DNA of 64,000 bases, from the NCBI RefSeq assembly GCF_000376945.1, contig NZ_AQXU01000023.1, positions 62,001 through 126,000 on the forward strand, read 5' to 3'. Below are positions 8,875 to 18,253 of the stretch, piece by piece. The position numbers were made by a program, and so were the translations under genes. This DNA is from Leeia oryzae DSM 17879. Its GTDB lineage: Bacteria; Pseudomonadota; Gammaproteobacteria; Burkholderiales; Leeiaceae. Every line of letters begins with the position of its first letter. The stretch's first letter is position 1. Below the pieces are notes generated by a model. The model ran no database searches. It saw only the letters and a program-made list of their open reading frames with translations, and was not told the DNA's origin.

Positions 8875-9176
8875 GCTTTTTTGGTTCCTTTCTGGTTTTA
8901 AATCCCAAGTTTCACTTTAGATGTCTTTATCATCGGCCCTCGGTTGATTTGACCTCTATCTCTTAGTCTTAAATTTCCCCAAGTAGTGACCTTCTTCAGA
9001 TTAAAAATCTGCAAAAACGTTAAAATTTTGACTTCAGACTTGTCTAGATGTCGCGTTTTATGAAATAGTTAACGCTTTTTTGAATCTTTAATCCTTGTCG
9101 CGTGGCAAGGTGGTAAGATTATGCGTCATGCAGTTGACGCATTTTTCTGGGTTTTAATTTAGGTAACGAGGGAAAC
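8875..9176. other. Intergenic region between tRNA-Leu and argF
   Basis: These 302 bases are AT-rich and hold no convincing gene on either strand. Two inverted repeats are visible: CAGATT/AATCTG with a three-base loop at 8997-9011, and the longer one at 9121-9142 listed separately. A weak promoter-like pair (TTGTCG 9095-9100, GATTAT 9117-9122, spacing 16) would place the argF start site close to that second repeat. No clear ArgR box was recognised. Confidence 0.5.
9121..9146 (+). promoter_or_regulatory. Inverted repeat plus T-run in the argF leader
   Basis: A perfect 8-bp inverted repeat (ATGCGTCA at 9121-9128, TGACGCAT at 9135-9142) with a six-base loop is followed by a T-run and ends about 30 bases before the argF start. 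It could be an operator half-site pair or a small terminator/attenuator; the sequence alone does not decide. Confidence 0.5.
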
Positions 9177-10097
9177 ATGGCAGTTAAGCACTTTTTGCAA
9201 TTTAGCGACTTTACTCTGGCCGAATATGAGTACCTGATCCGACGTACTGCAGAGTTGAAGCGACGCTGGAAAGCGGGCGAAGTGTATCAGCCTTTAAAAG
9301 GTAAAGTGCTAACCATGATTTTCGAAAAAAACTCTACCCGTACCCGGGTAGCGTTTGAAGCCGGTATGGCCCAGTTGGGTGGCCACGCAGTCTTTTTGTC
9401 AAATAATGACTCCCAATTAGGTCGTGGCGAGCCGATTGAGGATGTCTCCCGTGTTGTCTCCCGCATGACCGATATTGTCATGGTTCGTACCTTTGAGCAT
9501 CGTATTGTTGAACGGTTTGCTTCCGTATCCCGCGTACCGGTCATTAATGCGCTGACGAACGAACTGCACCCATGCCAGACATTGGCTGATATTTTCACGT
9601 TCATTGAGCACCGCGGCTCTATCAAGGGTAAAACTGTTGCCTGGGTCGGGGATGCCAATAATATTTCCTATACTTGGCGGCAGGCAGCCAAGCTATTTGA
9701 TTTCCAGCTTCGTGCCGCAACACCTAAGGGTTATGAATTCAAGGATGTGGATGGTGTGAAATACGACGAGCGTCATTTCCTCCAACTGACAGATCCTAAA
9801 GACGCCATTTCTGGCGCTGATATCGTGACAACCGATGTGTGTGTCTCCATGGGCTTTGAGCGCGAGTCATTGCAGCGCAAGATGGACTTTGAGCCTTATG
9901 AAGTAACTAACAACCTGATGTCTTTGGCAAAACCTGATGCAGTCTTCATGCATTGCTTGCCAGCACATCGAGGCGAGGAAGTGGCAGCCGAAGTCATTGA
10001 CGGGCCGCAAAGCGTAGTCTGGGACGAAGCAGAAAACCGTATGCACACCCAGAAAGCACTGCTTGAATACTTGTTGCTGGGTGAAGTAAATGACTGA
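9177..10097 (+). CDS. argF: Ornithine carbamoyltransferase
   Basis: This enzyme condenses ornithine and carbamoyl phosphate to citrulline in arginine biosynthesis. The 306-residue protein has the carbamoyl-phosphate motif STRTR at residues 53-57, HPCQ at 131-134, the ornithine loop SMG at 224-226 and the catalytic HCLP with Cys260. These exclude aspartate carbamoyltransferase. The ATG at 9177 follows GAGGGAA at a good distance. The gene is monocistronic: a long AT-rich leader with an inverted repeat precedes it and a strong terminator follows. At 306 residues it belongs to the shorter anabolic class rather than the catabolic ArcB class. Confidence 0.97.
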   Translation: MAVKHFLQFSDFTLAEYEYLIRRTAELKRRWKAGEVYQPLKGKVLTMIFEKNSTRTRVAFEAGMAQLGGHAVFLSNNDSQLGRGEPIEDVSRVVSRMTDIVMVRTFEHRIVERFASVSRVPVINALTNELHPCQTLADIFTFIEHRGSIKGKTVAWVGDANNISYTWRQAAKLFDFQLRAATPKGYEFKDVDGVKYDERHFLQLTDPKDAISGADIVTTDVCVSMGFERESLQRKMDFEPYEVTNNLMSLAKPDAVFMHCLPAHRGEEVAAEVIDGPQSVVWDEAENRMHTQKALLEYLLLGEVND

Positions 10098-10176
10098 GTT
10101 GTGACAGACTGTCTGATCTGTCGATAGGCCATGGAGGCAGCAGTGTCTGGCTTACGGCAAATGCAGCGTTGATACA

Positions 10177-10215
10177 ACAAAAAAACCGTGGAATTTTCTT
10201 CTGCGGTTTTTTTGT
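10177..10215 (+). terminator. Rho-independent terminator of argF
   Basis: A long hairpin: 10177-10188 pairs with 10204-10215, and the stem continues inward with two G-U pairs to a five-base loop TTTTC. The 3' arm carries T7 and the 5' arm A7, so it could work in both directions. Confidence 0.9.
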
Positions 10216-10294
10216 GCTTGTTTTGGCAAGGCAGGGTCAGACTTGGGCGTATAATTTTGGTCTGGTAAAAATGCTGTGTGAACTGGGGTTCTAA

Positions 10295-10498
10295 ATGCAG
10301 TTAAATGAAGAAGTGATCTCGACCTTGGGTATGGAAATCGGGGTAACCGGGTTGATTTTGTACATGGGTTTCATTGTCTATGATCTGGCAAAGGAATCAA
10401 AAGCTGGCAAGTATGGTTCGATGGTGTTGTTTGGTACGTTGGGCCTTGGCGTATTCGGATTTGTATTAAAAACGGTCTTAACACAAGTATTGACTTGA
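10295..10498 (+). CDS. DUF2788 family small membrane protein
   Basis: A 67-residue protein with two hydrophobic segments (about residues 12-30 and 42-63) separated by a charged loop with AKESKAGKYG. This pattern matches the DUF2788 family of small inner-membrane proteins found in beta- and gammaproteobacteria, whose role is unknown. The ATG at 10295 is preceded by a GGGG stretch at a usable distance. It lies between the argF terminator and ppnP, 14 bases before the latter, so the two are likely co-transcribed. I infer no function from that link. Confidence 0.8.
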   Translation: MQLNEEVISTLGMEIGVTGLILYMGFIVYDLAKESKAGKYGSMVLFGTLGLGVFGFVLKTVLTQVLT

Positions 10499-10512
10499 AA
10501 AGGTAACTTGAA

Positions 10513-10830
10513 ATGAGCAATTTGGTATTTGATCAGGTAAGCGTCAATAAAAAAGCCAGTGTGTACTTTGACGGCAAATGCATCAGCCATGGTATTATTT
10601 TCCCTGACGGCACAAAAAAGTCTGTCGGTGTTATTTTGCCTGCGTCCCTGACGTTCAATACTGGTGCCCCTGAGATCATGGAAATTATCGAAGGTGCCTG
10701 CAAGGTGAAGCTTAACGGTCAGGATACCTGGGTTAGCTATACGGCCGGTTCGCAATTCAACGTGCCTGGCAACTCCAGTTTTGAGATTGAAGTGACAGAT
10801 ACCGTACATTATGTTTGCCACTTTGGCTAA
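10513..10830 (+). CDS. ppnP: Pyrimidine/purine nucleoside phosphorylase PpnP
   Basis: PpnP (formerly YaiE, DUF1255) is a small cupin-fold enzyme that phosphorolyses many nucleosides to base and ribose-1-phosphate. The 105-residue protein shows the family's typical length and landmarks: VSVNKKASVYFDGKC at the N-terminus, ISHGIIFPDGTKKSVGV in the middle, and FNVPGNSSFEIEV with YVCHFG at the end. The ATG at 10513 lies 14 bases after the DUF2788 stop, with AAAAGG upstream. A hairpin follows the stop codon. The assignment rests on overall sequence likeness; no catalytic triad is defined for this fold. Confidence 0.92.
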   Translation: MSNLVFDQVSVNKKASVYFDGKCISHGIIFPDGTKKSVGVILPASLTFNTGAPEIMEIIEGACKVKLNGQDTWVSYTAGSQFNVPGNSSFEIEVTDTVHYVCHFG

Positions 10831-10852
10831 GCTAGCATAGTCGCTGTAATTT

Positions 10853-10885
10853 GACCGCCACTTGCACAATCTTGAAGTGGCGGTC
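10853..10885 (+). terminator. Terminator-like hairpin after ppnP
   Basis: An 11-bp perfect stem GACCGCCACTT/AAGTGGCGGTC (10853-10863 with 10875-10885) with an 11-base loop, followed by a weak T-rich tail (TTGTTGTTG). It starts 23 bases after the ppnP stop. Confidence 0.75.
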
Positions 10886-11042
10886 TTGTTGTTGTCATAA
10901 AATTATTGCATCATTCTCTAAGGTTTATGGCTTGCACCCAAGTCATGAGCGTGCTCTCTGCCAAGTCCGTAGCTGGCTTGATATCACTCGATTCTCGTAT
11001 TGCAGTGCCATTTGGAAGTTGAATATCAACGATGGGGTCTAG

Positions 11043-11954
11043 ATGCTGAATAATGATCAATTGACGGATATTCTTTCTGCATTTCCTGATCCCGTATTCA
11101 TCCTGTCACAAAGCGGCAAGTATGTTGCCATCCTTGGGGGGACTGATCACCGTTATTACCATGATGGCAGCTCGCTGATTGGCAAATCGATCCTGGATGT
11201 GATTCCGGAGGATAAGGCACGTTGGTTTATTGAGCAGATCAGCCTGGCCATCCAGCATCAGGGCTTGCATATCGTTGAGTATAGCCTCGGAGGTGAGGAG
11301 GTTGCCGGTCTTGAAGAAGACGGTCCCATAGGGGCCATCTGGTTTGAAGGTCGAATTCAGCTTTTACCGGGGCTGTATGAGGGGGAGCAGGCAGTACTGT
11401 GGGTTGCCAGCAATATTACCGAGCGCCATGAGCTGGAAATCAAGCTTCGTCAATTAACGGAGATTGATGAGCTGACAGGTATTTTTAACCGGCGAAAGCT
11501 CATGAGTACGCTACAGGACGAGTTCGAACAATTTACTCGCTACCAGGCTGCTACTTCATTGTTTATCTTTGATATCGACAACTTCAAACACATCAATGAC
11601 AGTCTTGGGCACCATGCGGGGGATGAAGTTCTGCGCGTAGTGGCTGATGTTTGCAAGCATCACCTGCGTAAGACAGACCTTGCCGCCAGGTTGGGAGGAG
11701 ATGAGTTCGTTGTCTTGATGCCACACACCCATCCCGAACAAGCCCTTCAACTGGCAGAGCGCATCAGAAGCCATTTACCAGAAGCAATTGCGACCATGTT
11801 GCAACTGGGGCCGATAAGCCAGTTAGGGACCATCAGTGGAGGTATCAGCGAGATGCGCACGGAGGATGCGTCCATGGCCGATGTGTTGCGGCGCGCAGAT
11901 GCAGCCCTTTACCAGGCCAAGGGTGAAGGCCGAAATTGCCTGAAATTTCTGTAA
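11043..11954 (+). CDS. PAS-GGDEF diguanylate cyclase
   Basis: A 303-residue soluble protein with an N-terminal PAS domain (about residues 5-128, ending WVASNITERHELE) and a C-terminal GGDEF domain from about 138. The active-site motif GGDEF is intact at 218-222, and RKTD at 209-212 is a canonical RxxD inhibitory site five residues before it. It should therefore make cyclic di-GMP from GTP with product inhibition. No membrane segment or receiver domain is present, so it senses an internal signal through PAS. The ATG at 11043 was taken because it opens the frame; the Shine-Dalgarno is weak (GGGG). It stands alone and converges on ung. Confidence 0.94.
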   Translation: MLNNDQLTDILSAFPDPVFILSQSGKYVAILGGTDHRYYHDGSSLIGKSILDVIPEDKARWFIEQISLAIQHQGLHIVEYSLGGEEVAGLEEDGPIGAIWFEGRIQLLPGLYEGEQAVLWVASNITERHELEIKLRQLTEIDELTGIFNRRKLMSTLQDEFEQFTRYQAATSLFIFDIDNFKHINDSLGHHAGDEVLRVVADVCKHHLRKTDLAARLGGDEFVVLMPHTHPEQALQLAERIRSHLPEAIATMLQLGPISQLGTISGGISEMRTEDASMADVLRRADAALYQAKGEGRNCLKFL

Positions 11955-11986
11955 GTACCTGGCACAGGATTCTCCTGCCAGCCAAG

Positions 11987-11996
11987 CCCCCCCCCC
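11987..11996. repeat. Ten-base poly-C tract
   Basis: Ten consecutive C residues followed by five T residues lie in the 58-base gap between the converging GGDEF and ung genes. A short hairpin (CTGG-CAGGA / TCCTG-CCAG with a two-base bulge) precedes it at 11959-11981 and may act as a terminator. Confidence 0.8.
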
Positions 11997-12012
11997 TTTT
12001 TGATGGTACGGA

Positions 12013-12744
12013 CTAGAGAAAGCGATCCCACTCAATGGGTGAACGCCCCATTGCCTGAAGCCATTCATTTGCGGTTTTGAAATGACCACATCCTATGAAC
12101 CCTCTGTGTGCTGACAGCGGGGAGGGGTGAGGTGCTTCAAGGATCAAGTGTGATGCAGTATCCAGGAGCGGCTTTTTCTTCTGTGCATCACTTCCCCATA
12201 GCATGAAAACCATTGGTTGTTCTGATGCCGCCAACGCATGAATCAGATGGTCGGTAATGATCTCCCAGCCACGTTTTCTGTGGCTTCCTGCTTCTCCGGC
12301 TCTAACCGTCATGACGGTATTCAGCAGCAAAACTCCTTGATCAGCCCATCCTGATAGATGGCCATGCGCAGGCATGCTGGAGATTTGTCCGGAGTGTTGT
12401 AGTTCCTTGAAGATATTCTTGAGGGATGGAGGGGCTTTGACACCTGGCAGGACAGAAAATGACAATCCGTGGGCCTGCCCCTCTCCGTGATAGGGATCTT
12501 GTCCGAGAATGACGACTTTGACCGCCTCCAGCGGGGTGTGCTGCAATGCCGTAAAGGGGGTGGACGGATAAATCTGATGGCCGGCCTGACGCTCTTGCTC
12601 CAGAAAGTCTTGCAATGCTTGCCAGGTAGCCGTCAGTTGAGGCGTCTGTAGCATGTGTTTCCAGCTTGCGGGCAGGGAGTCAAGCTGATCCGCCAGTGGT
12701 GTCATTGCCTGTGCTTGTGGGGGCGCAAAAAGATCTGATTGCAT
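12013..12744 (-). CDS. ung: Uracil-DNA glycosylase, family 1
   Basis: Ung removes uracil from DNA to start base-excision repair. The 243-residue protein has the water-activating motif GQDPYH at residues 81-86 (catalytic Asp83), the uracil-binding region around MLWGSDAQKK and the leucine-loop motif HPSPLSAHRGF near the end. The ATG at 12744 lies three bases after the tex stop, so ung is the second gene of a tex-ung operon. A second, unrelated family 4 uracil-DNA glycosylase is encoded at 47550-48488. The gene ends tail to tail with the PAS-GGDEF gene. Confidence 0.97.
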   Translation of the reverse strand: MQSDLFAPPQAQAMTPLADQLDSLPASWKHMLQTPQLTATWQALQDFLEQERQAGHQIYPSTPFTALQHTPLEAVKVVILGQDPYHGEGQAHGLSFSVLPGVKAPPSLKNIFKELQHSGQISSMPAHGHLSGWADQGVLLLNTVMTVRAGEAGSHRKRGWEIITDHLIHALAASEQPMVFMLWGSDAQKKKPLLDTASHLILEAPHPSPLSAHRGFIGCGHFKTANEWLQAMGRSPIEWDRFL

Positions 12745-12747
12745 GCG

Positions 12748-15063
12748 TTATCGTTTCAGTTTGGCAAAGGCTGCAGAAAAAGCAGTTTCTTGCTGGGCTG
12801 GTTGATGTTTGCCAGCCGCTTTGGCTGCAGGCGTACGTGGTTGTGCCGTTTGTGGCGCCTGCTGCGGTCTTGCCGGTTTAGCTGCTTCATCCTTCAGACG
12901 CATTGTCAGTGCGATACGCTGCCTTGGAATATCAACTTCCACGACTTTGACTTTGACGATATCACCCGCTTTAACCACCTGACGCGGGTCTTGCACAAAT
13001 TTGTCGGCCAGTGCCGAGATATGGACCAGCCCATCCTGATGCACGCCAATATCCACGAAAGCCCCGAAATTGGTGACGTTGGAAATAACGCCATTCATGA
13101 TCTGGCCGGGGATAAGGTCTTTAATCGTTTCAATACCTTCCGTAAAGACAACCGCCTTGAATTCCGGGCGCGGGTCGCGGCCTGGCTTCTCAAGCTCGCT
13201 CATGATGTCTTTGACGGTAGGCAAACCCACCTGCTCATCAATAAAGTCTGCCGGTTTTAATTGCCTTAACAGCTCGATCTGCCCCATCACTTCTTTGATG
13301 GACTTATCCAGTGTCTTTAGCATTTTATGCACGACTGGATAACTTTCCGGGTGCACAGCTGATGCGTCCAGCGGGTTTTCCCCGTTGTTGACCCTTAAAA
13401 ATCCTGCTGCCTGTTCAAACGTTTTTTCGCCAAGGCGAGGCACTTTCTTCAGCTGTTGCCGGCTGTCAAAACGACCCGTTTCATTGCGGTACTTAACGAT
13501 ATTCTGTGCCAAGGTGGTGCTAAGGCCAGAAACGCGTGCCAGCAGGGCCACTGAAGCGGTATTGAGGTCTACCCCTACGGCATTCACGCAATCCTCTACA
13601 ACGGCGTCCAGCGCACGTGCAAGCTGTGTCTGGTTGACGTCATGCTGGTACTGGCCAACCCCGATGGATTTGGGTGTGATCTTGACCAGCTCTGCAAGCG
13701 GGTCCTGCAAGCGCCGGGCAATCGAAACTGCACCCCGCAGGCTGACGTCAAGATCTGGAAACTCTTTGGCAGCCAGTTCCGAAGCTGAATATACAGAGGC
13801 TCCGGCTTCAGAAACAACCAGTTTTTGCATGCCCAGAGAGGCATTCTGCTTGATCAGGTCGGCTGCCAATTTGTCGGTCTCCCGGCTAGCAGTACCGTTG
13901 CCGATGGCAATCAGCGCGACTTGATGTTTTTCGGCCAGTTTGGACAATTGGTGCAGGCTACCATTCCAGTCATTCCGAGGTGCATGCGGATAGATGGTTG
14001 CTGTTTCAAGCAGCTTGCCTGTCGCATCGACAACGGCTACCTTGACGCCGGTACGCAACCCTGGGTCGAGGCCCATGGTTGCCTTCATGCCAGCTGGCGC
14101 TGCCAGCAATAGATCGCGCAAGTTACTGGCGAAGACCCGAATGGCCTCGGACTCGGCCTGTTCTCGCAACTGGTTGATCAGCTCCAGCTCCAGGCTGGTA
14201 CCAATCTTTGCACGCCATGCAAGGCGGACCGTATCGAGCAGCCATTTGTCTGTCGGTGTGCCTTGGTCGCGGATGGCGAAGGCTTGTGCGATGCGTTGCT
14301 CGGCACGATGAAAGGGCGGCGGGGTATCCTCAAGCTGCTCTGGCAGCAAAAGAGAGACATTGAGTACACCTTCATTTCGCCCCCTTAGCAGTGCCAGCGC
14401 ACGGTGTGAGGGGACTTGCCGTATGGCTTCCGTATAGTCAAAGTAATCCGAGAATTTGGTGCCTGCATCTTTTTGCCCATCAATCAGGGTTGATTTCAGT
14501 ACCCCATCCTGCCACAGCAGTTCACGCAGTTGTCCGAGAAGCGGGGCATGCTCAGAGAAAGTTTCGATCAGGATATGGCGTGCACCATCCAGTACGGATT
14601 TGGTATCTGCAAAGCCCGTTTCAGGGTTCAGGAATGGCGTTGCCAACGCTTCAAGCTGTGCATCCGGTGATGTCAGCAACTGATCTGCCAAAGGCTGTAG
14701 ACCAGCCTCTCTCGCAATCTGGGCTTTGGTTCTGCGCTTGGGTTTGAACGGGAGATAAAGGTCTTCCAGGGCCTGTTTGGTTTCTGCCCGCAGGATCAGG
14801 TTCTGCAATGGGGTATCCAGTTTGCCCTGTTCTTCGATGCTCTGGATGATGGCTTGGCGCCGGTCTTCCAGTTCACGCAGGTAGGATAGCCGCTCTTCCA
14901 GAAGACGTAACTGTGTGTCGTCCAGACCGCCGGTGACCTCTTTGCGATAACGTGCAATGAAGGGCACTGTTGCACCTTCATCAAGCAAGTTCACGGCAGC
15001 AGCAACCTGTGACTCTCTTGCATGAAGTTCGTTGGCTAATCTGGAAAAAATCGAAGGAAGCAT
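12748..15063 (-). CDS. tex: RNA-binding transcription accessory protein Tex
   Basis: Tex is a cytoplasmic nucleic-acid-binding protein linked to transcription and stress fitness. The 771-residue protein contains the N-terminal Tex region ([16 protein letters not shown] near residue 35), a YqgF/RNase H-like domain with [16 protein letters not shown], paired helix-hairpin-helix segments ([26 protein letters not shown]) and an S1 domain ([21 protein letters not shown]). After it comes a low-complexity tail rich in Ala, Pro, Gln and Lys. The ATG at 15063 begins [10 protein letters not shown] and is the only plausible start. It is followed by ung after three bases. Confidence 0.96.
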   Translation of the reverse strand: MLPSIFSRLANELHARESQVAAAVNLLDEGATVPFIARYRKEVTGGLDDTQLRLLEERLSYLRELEDRRQAIIQSIEEQGKLDTPLQNLILRAETKQALEDLYLPFKPKRRTKAQIAREAGLQPLADQLLTSPDAQLEALATPFLNPETGFADTKSVLDGARHILIETFSEHAPLLGQLRELLWQDGVLKSTLIDGQKDAGTKFSDYFDYTEAIRQVPSHRALALLRGRNEGVLNVSLLLPEQLEDTPPPFHRAEQRIAQAFAIRDQGTPTDKWLLDTVRLAWRAKIGTSLELELINQLREQAESEAIRVFASNLRDLLLAAPAGMKATMGLDPGLRTGVKVAVVDATGKLLETATIYPHAPRNDWNGSLHQLSKLAEKHQVALIAIGNGTASRETDKLAADLIKQNASLGMQKLVVSEAGASVYSASELAAKEFPDLDVSLRGAVSIARRLQDPLAELVKITPKSIGVGQYQHDVNQTQLARALDAVVEDCVNAVGVDLNTASVALLARVSGLSTTLAQNIVKYRNETGRFDSRQQLKKVPRLGEKTFEQAAGFLRVNNGENPLDASAVHPESYPVVHKMLKTLDKSIKEVMGQIELLRQLKPADFIDEQVGLPTVKDIMSELEKPGRDPRPEFKAVVFTEGIETIKDLIPGQIMNGVISNVTNFGAFVDIGVHQDGLVHISALADKFVQDPRQVVKAGDIVKVKVVEVDIPRQRIALTMRLKDEAAKPARPQQAPQTAQPRTPAAKAAGKHQPAQQETAFSAAFAKLKR

Positions 15064-15118
15064 GTGGCGATCCTGCTAGATAACAAGTTCGCCACTTTGG
15101 GGAAGTTTAACCAGAAAA

Positions 15119-17908
15119 TCAAGTATTAGTTGATCTTTGCATGTAAGCCGTCATGTCCTCTGAAGACAATGGCTTGCTGTAGTGGAAGCCTTGGGCGTAC
15201 TCACAGCCCAACTGGCGCAGGAATTTGGCTTGTTCCTCTGTTTCTACGCCTTCCGCAACCACTTGCAGCTTCAGGTTGTGTGCCATCGCGATAATCGCCG
15301 ACGTGATGGATGCATCGTCCGGGTCATTGATCACATCACGCACAAATGACCTGTCTACTTTCAGATGGTCAATCGGGAAGCGTTTCAGGTATGACAGGCT
15401 TGAGTAACCTGTCCCAAAATCATCAATTGCCAGAGATACCCCAAGCTCATGAAGCTCGGATAGCAGCTGAATGGTGTCTTCCACTTCATACATCAGCAGA
15501 GATTCTGTAATTTCGAGTTCCAGATAATCCGGGTCCAGCCGGCTTTCTGCCAAAGCACCAGATACGGTCTCAACCAGAGAGCCTTTCAGGAATTGTCTTG
15601 CAGAAAGGTTGACGGCGACTGGAATCTTGATCAGCCCGGCATCCTGCCAGATTTTTGACTGACGGCATGCTTCTCTCAGCACCCATTCACCAATCGGAAC
15701 GATCAAACCGGTTTCTTCGGCAATCGGAATAAAGCGCAGCGGAGAAACCAGGCCATGCTCAGGATGGCGCCAGCGAATCAGGGCTTCCATACCGACCAGT
15801 TCACCAGTGTTCAGATCGACCTGCGGTTGGTAATGCAATTCAAACTGATTCTGCTTGATGGCAATCCGTAACTGACGTTCCATATCCAGTCGCTCTGTCG
15901 CCGCAGTATTCATGCTTTGCTTGAAGAACTGGTAGTTGTTACGGCCACTGTCTTTGGCAAAATACATGGCTGTATCGGCATTACGCATCAGCCCATCAAC
16001 GGTGGAGCCGTCATCCGGGCAGATTGCAATACCGATTGACGGCGTGATGTGCAGATCCATATTGTCAATGACAAACGTGCTGGTCAGCGCTTCCATGATC
16101 TTCAGGGCGCTGGTTTCGGCGCCGCTGGCATCATCCAGGCTGGACAATACAATCACGAACTCGTCACCGCCAATCCGCGCTACTGTATCTGCATGCCGCA
16201 CACAACCAATCAGCCGATCCGCCACATGCTTTAGCAACCGGTCACCAAAGCTGTGCCCCAGGGTATCGTTGATGTTCTTGAATCGGTCCAGATCGATAAA
16301 TAGCAGGGCACTCTTCTTGTGGTTGCGCTCTGCCTGCAAGATGGACTGCATCAACCGGTCTTGCAGCAGGTTTCTGTTTGGCAGACCTGTCACCGTGTCG
16401 TGATGTGCCAAATGCCAGATGTGGTCCGCATGCTGTTTTTGCTCGGTAATATCAGACGTGATGCAGACAAAGTTACGGATACCGCCATCATCCATGCGGA
16501 TAGGGGACAGCGTGACCAGTTCCAGGAACATTTCGCCGTTCTCTTTGCGCGTCCAGATCTCACCTTCCCAATAGGTGTGGGTTGTCAGGTGCAGCTGTAT
16601 GGTGTCCAGCAGGTTCTGGTAATGGTCCTTGCCTTTCAGCATGGGTGCAATAGAGCCGATCAAATGATCTTCAGTGGTGGCCAGCATCTGGCAGAATGCC
16701 GGGTTGGCCGAAATGATCTTGAAGTCACGGTCCAGAATCAGAATACCGTCCCGGCTTTGCTGAATGGCTCTTGACGCCAGTTGCAGGCCTTCTTCAATCA
16801 TCTTCCGCTGCGTGACATCTACAATGGTGGCGCGAACATAGTTTCCAGACAGGGATGGCATCCTTGAAAGACGGATTTCCACCTGCAAATTAGGGTTTCT
16901 GGTGGTGGTATGCAACCACTCAAATACTTGGGGCTTACCAGAGAAGGTGGCCTCAAGAATGCGATGCCCACGCTCTTTGGAGGGTTGCCCATCCAGTTGC
17001 AGTGCCGGGGTGATGAGTGCATCCCACAGTGACAGGGTCAGCAGGCGTTCGCGGGTCAGGTTGTACAGGTCGCAGGCAAACGGGTTCGCATCGGTAAAGA
17101 TGCCGGTATCGACATCAATCACCACAATGGCTTCAGGTGCATTCTCAATCAGAGAACGGTAACGCTCTTCGCTCATGGCCAGGGCCTGAGCCGAACGTTT
17201 ACGGCCTTCAAGATCTTCTTCCAGCTTGAGATTGGTTTCTTCAAGTTCGATAAAAAGCGTATTGAGCGAACGGCGCGTGGTTTCCAATGATTGTCCCAGC
17301 ATGCCCAATTCGTCCGTACGATCCCAGATGAATGGGGTTTCCAGCTCTTTTCGGGCCAGGCTTGTTGATTCTGAGATCAGTTTTCGGAGCGGGTCCAGCA
17401 AGCGCTTTTGTAGCAGGACCAGAATCATGATCATGCTGAGTAATAACTGACCCAGTAGAATGTTCAGGAAGGTGCGCTGGTAAATCGCGAGTTGCTCTTG
17501 CAGCAGGCCATCATGCATCACAATTTGCACGTCACCAATGGCCGTTCCTTTGCGCATGATCGGGCGTGTCACGCTGTAAGCCGTTCCAATGGCATTCTCT
17601 GTGTGTGACAGGGACAGGAAAGTACCTACGTTTTCGGCCTGGACTTTGATGCTGGCAATACGGTGGTCGCTGGCCAGTGCCTCCAGAATCGGTTTGGCCG
17701 ATTCCGGGCTCAAGTTCCAGACAGGCTCTTGCATCCCTAGCGCCAGAATTTCTGCCAGCCGCTTTTGATCAAGATTAAAAGACTCATAAAGCTCTGCACG
17801 TCGTTTTTTGATGGCGTACAAACCCGTGCCTACTGCTGGCACGAGCAAGGCCAAAACCACTGTTACGATTAGAGCGCTACGAAGTGTTAGTCGAAAATTC
17901 AATCTCAT
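15119..17908 (-). CDS. Membrane sensor with HAMP, two PAS, GGDEF and EAL domains
   Basis: A 929-residue cyclic-di-GMP signalling protein. One membrane segment lies at about residues 11-33, a periplasmic domain at about 34-145, a second membrane segment at about 147-168, then HAMP, two PAS domains (about 245-365 and 375-490), GGDEF and EAL. IGGDEF is intact and preceded by RHAD, an RxxD inhibitory site. The EAL domain keeps [32 protein letters not shown] and EGVETE, so it looks able to hydrolyse cyclic di-GMP. Which activity dominates cannot be told. The ATG at 17908 sits divergent from the YajR-like gene, in the place where some relatives carry uvrA. Confidence 0.93.
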   Translation of the reverse strand: MRLNFRLTLRSALIVTVVLALLVPAVGTGLYAIKKRRAELYESFNLDQKRLAEILALGMQEPVWNLSPESAKPILEALASDHRIASIKVQAENVGTFLSLSHTENAIGTAYSVTRPIMRKGTAIGDVQIVMHDGLLQEQLAIYQRTFLNILLGQLLLSMIMILVLLQKRLLDPLRKLISESTSLARKELETPFIWDRTDELGMLGQSLETTRRSLNTLFIELEETNLKLEEDLEGRKRSAQALAMSEERYRSLIENAPEAIVVIDVDTGIFTDANPFACDLYNLTRERLLTLSLWDALITPALQLDGQPSKERGHRILEATFSGKPQVFEWLHTTTRNPNLQVEIRLSRMPSLSGNYVRATIVDVTQRKMIEEGLQLASRAIQQSRDGILILDRDFKIISANPAFCQMLATTEDHLIGSIAPMLKGKDHYQNLLDTIQLHLTTHTYWEGEIWTRKENGEMFLELVTLSPIRMDDGGIRNFVCITSDITEQKQHADHIWHLAHHDTVTGLPNRNLLQDRLMQSILQAERNHKKSALLFIDLDRFKNINDTLGHSFGDRLLKHVADRLIGCVRHADTVARIGGDEFVIVLSSLDDASGAETSALKIMEALTSTFVIDNMDLHITPSIGIAICPDDGSTVDGLMRNADTAMYFAKDSGRNNYQFFKQSMNTAATERLDMERQLRIAIKQNQFELHYQPQVDLNTGELVGMEALIRWRHPEHGLVSPLRFIPIAEETGLIVPIGEWVLREACRQSKIWQDAGLIKIPVAVNLSARQFLKGSLVETVSGALAESRLDPDYLELEITESLLMYEVEDTIQLLSELHELGVSLAIDDFGTGYSSLSYLKRFPIDHLKVDRSFVRDVINDPDDASITSAIIAMAHNLKLQVVAEGVETEEQAKFLRQLGCEYAQGFHYSKPLSSEDMTAYMQRSTNT

Positions 17909-18253
17909 GCAGTTGCCCGTCTAGCGACTGATAACCCGTTTTCGTTATAAAATTCTGTGTTCATTGTGTTGCTTCTTATTATTAGAGCATAACAGATGTT
18001 TGCTGCAATTGTTGTATAGAAAAAAGCATTATGCGTAAAGGGTTCACTGTACAATGTGCATCAGAAATTAAACGGCGCTATGCTGTCAATCGTTTATTGC
18101 ACGTCAATTACGTAATCTCAATCCTATGTGAGCGTGTGCATTATACGCATTTAACACATATTCAATATGAGTTATTGTCAACCTTTTACTGTACCCGAGC
18201 GTTATTTTCCGGATGCTTTTCGAGTTTAATCAAACAATATAATTGAGTGTCAA
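17909..18253. other. Divergent AT-rich intergenic region
   Basis: These 345 bases separate two divergent genes and are AT-rich. No convincing gene is present; the 71-codon frame at 18031-18246 lacks a Shine-Dalgarno and family-like sequence. A perfect TATAAT lies at 18238-18243 but only ten bases before the downstream ATG, without a good -35 box. No LexA-type operator was found. Confidence 0.5.

Noticed and set aside
12739-13260. Plus-strand frames of up to about 180 codons opposite tex
   Set aside because: They are antisense shadows of the strongly supported tex gene and have no family-like sequence.
18031-18246. A 71-codon plus-strand reading upstream of the YajR-like gene
   Set aside because: No Shine-Dalgarno, no recognisable sequence, and it lies in an AT-rich promoter region.
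17909-18253. Possible LexA operator suggested by CTGTAC repeats
   Set aside because: The CTGT half-sites are not followed by ACAG at the required spacing.
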